A program made the translations under genes and the position numbers. Of a stretch of 64,000 nucleotides of DNA, positions 62,898 through 64,000 are shown piece by piece. Each line of letters begins with the position of its first letter. Position 1 is the stretch's first letter. Where the stretch lies: the NCBI RefSeq assembly GCF_018343695.1, contig NZ_JAGYPJ010000001.1, positions 445,001-509,000 of the forward strand, written 5' to 3'. Source of the stretch: Lederbergia citrisecunda (GTDB lineage Bacteria; Bacillota; Bacilli; Bacillales; Bacillaceae_C). The notes beneath the pieces were generated by a model. The model made no database searches. It worked only from the letters and a program-made list of their open reading frames with translations, and was not told where the DNA came from.

Positions 62898-63842
62898 TAG
62901 ACACTGTAGAGGTAAGGGTCTGTATATTCACTGGTCAGGGTCTCAAGGGGTTACTGGGGTCCTTAAGCTTCGCCGATTTCACTGGCTCAAGGTCTCAAAG
63001 GAGTAATTGAAGCCTTAGGCCAGACTGATTTTGCATCTGAACGGCCTCAATCCGGTTATTGGGGTCTTAAGCTCTGCCGATTTCACTGGCTTTGCGCCTC
63101 AAAGGAGAGTTATTGAAGCCTTAAGCAATATTGATTTAGCATCTGAACGACCTCAATCCGGTTATTGAGGTCTTAAGCTCCGCCGATTTCACTGGCTCAA
63201 GGTCTCAAAGGAGTTATTGAAGCCCTAAGCCATACTGATTTAGCATCTGAACGACCTCAATCCGGCTATTGAGGTCTTAAGCTCCGGCTCCGCCGATTTT
63301 ACTGGCTCATGTCTAAAAGGAGTTATTGAAGCCTTAAGCCACACTGATTTTACATCTAAACGACCTCAATCCGGTTTTTGGGGTCTTAAGCTCCGTCGAT
63401 TTCACTGGCTCAAGGTCTCAAAGAAGTTATTGAAGCCTTGAGCCTCACTGATTTTGCATCTGAACGGCCTCAATCCGGTTATTGAGGTCTTAAGTTCCGC
63501 CGATTTCACTGGCTCAAGGTCTCAAAGGAGTAATTGAAGCCTTAGGCCACACTAATTTAGCATCTGAACGGTCTCAATCCGGTTATTGAGGTCTTAAGCT
63601 CCGCCGATTTCACTGGCTCAAGGTCTCAAAGGAGTTATTGAAGCCTTAGACCAGACTAATTTTGCATCTGAACGGTCTCAATCCGGTTATTGGGGTCTTA
63701 AGCTCTGCAGATTCTACCCGCTTTAGGGTCTTAAAGGAGTGATTAAGGCTCTAAGCTCCTCCGATTTTATACTATGAGGCTCTCTATCTAGCTATTGAGT
63801 TCGAAAAAGTTGATAATTTCACATTATTGCAGATCTATCCTA
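62898..63842. repeat. Large tandem array, about 17 units of 52 bp, two alternating types
   Basis: Unit starts lie at 62950, 63003, 63055, 63109, 63161, 63213, 63265, 63322, 63374, 63426, 63478, 63530, 63582, 63634, 63686, 63739 and 63791; most gaps are exactly 52. Type A reads GTTATTGAGGTCTTAAGC then CGCCGATTTCACTGGC. Type B reads GTTATTGAAGCCTTAAGCC then CTGATTTAGCATCTGAACG. The junction GACCTCAAT-CCGGTT-ATTGAGGTC is a 9-bp hairpin. No coding frame runs through it. Confidence 0.92.
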
Positions 63843-63873
63843 CTTAGTTTTCTATGCATGAAGGTCCCGAAGC

Positions 63874-63901
63874 AAAAAAAAAAGCTGCGCATCGCAGCTC
63901 T
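63874..63901 (-). terminator. Terminator after prsA
   Basis: AGCTGCG and CGCAGCT pair around AT, with ten T on the minus strand beyond. Confidence 0.85.
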
Positions 63902-64000
63902 TTACTTTTTATCAGTATCTTTGTTTGTGTCTTCTGTTTGATCCTCAGCTTTTGGTTCTTCGTAGTTAAGAATTGGATCAAATGTTGTTTTTAAATCTTT
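63902..64000 (-). CDS. prsA: C-terminal end of a PrsA-type foldase (partial)
   Basis: Only the last 32 residues are in the window: KDLKTTFDPILNYEEPKAED, then a hydrophilic tail ending DTDKK. The segment resembles the end of PrsA, the lipoprotein prolyl isomerase that folds secreted proteins. The location next to yhaL is where B. subtilis has prsA. The identification is by position and a short match, so it is moderate. Confidence 0.6.
   Translation of the reverse strand, partial: KDLKTTFDPILNYEEPKAEDQTEDTNKDTDKK

Overview
The window is a stretch of a low-GC, endospore-forming Bacillaceae chromosome. The evidence is a large set of sporulation genes (prkA, yhbH, spoVR, an alpha/beta SASP, two YjcZ-type miniproteins, yhaL, yhaX, a KinB-like kinase), typical AGGAGG ribosome binding sites with many TTG/GTG starts, and blocks of genes in the same neighbourhoods as the yhb-yhc-yhd and yhe-yha regions of Bacillus subtilis. 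I cannot name the species. The two conserved blocks are separated by accessory genes and by many intergenic repeats.

Layout. 0-4 kb: an SDR enzyme, an inositol-type dehydrogenase/isomerase pair and an exported protein. 4-15 kb: tRNA-Gly, a B3/B4-domain protein, queG, an amidase-domain protein, trmL, a TetR/MFS efflux pair, prkA and yhbH. 15-22 kb: a poly-gamma-glutamate locus (pgsB, pgsC, pgsA, a GGT/CapD-type transpeptidase, pgsE) followed by a four-domain NlpC/P60 protein. 22-26 kb: a TrpXYZ-type ABC importer. 26-32 kb (mostly minus strand): a purine permease with PurR boxes, a DCC thiol protein, a Pit phosphate transporter with its PhoU-like partner, an RluA pseudouridine synthase, yhcU and a thioredoxin/BdbC pair. 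32-37 kb: yhcY-yhcZ-yhdA, yhdB and spoVR. 37-41 kb: small membrane proteins, a secreted esterase and a dipeptidase. 40.7-44 kb: an intact topB lying between the two ends of an older, broken topB on the other strand. 44-51 kb: a YjcZ protein, an orphan kinase, pbpF, fumC and an SASP gene. 51-64 kb: msmX, a PucR-type regulator, yheE, yheB, yheA, yhaX, yhaO, yhaN, yhaM, yhaL and the end of prsA.

How the genes fit together. PrkA, YhbH and SpoVR are a recurrent trio found here in two places. The pgs genes make and export poly-gamma-glutamate, the GGT-family enzyme probably cuts or anchors it, and the NlpC/P60 protein may remodel it or the wall. YhaO, YhaN and YhaM form a nuclease/ATPase group.

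The most unusual material is non-coding. (1) Four intergenic arrays have unrelated sequences but share a 50-52 bp period; the largest has about 17 units alternating between two types. (2) A 60-nt tRNA-like element lacking a normal D-arm lies in the 5' leader of the SASP gene, just behind a SigG-type promoter. (3) The yhaM leader is about 220 nt, highly structured, and can be drawn in two competing folds. (4) The queG leader carries an element closed by a perfect 11-bp stem. (5) A family of roughly 200-bp interspersed repeats recurs at many intergenic sites. All calls come from reading the sequence; no database search or folding program was run.
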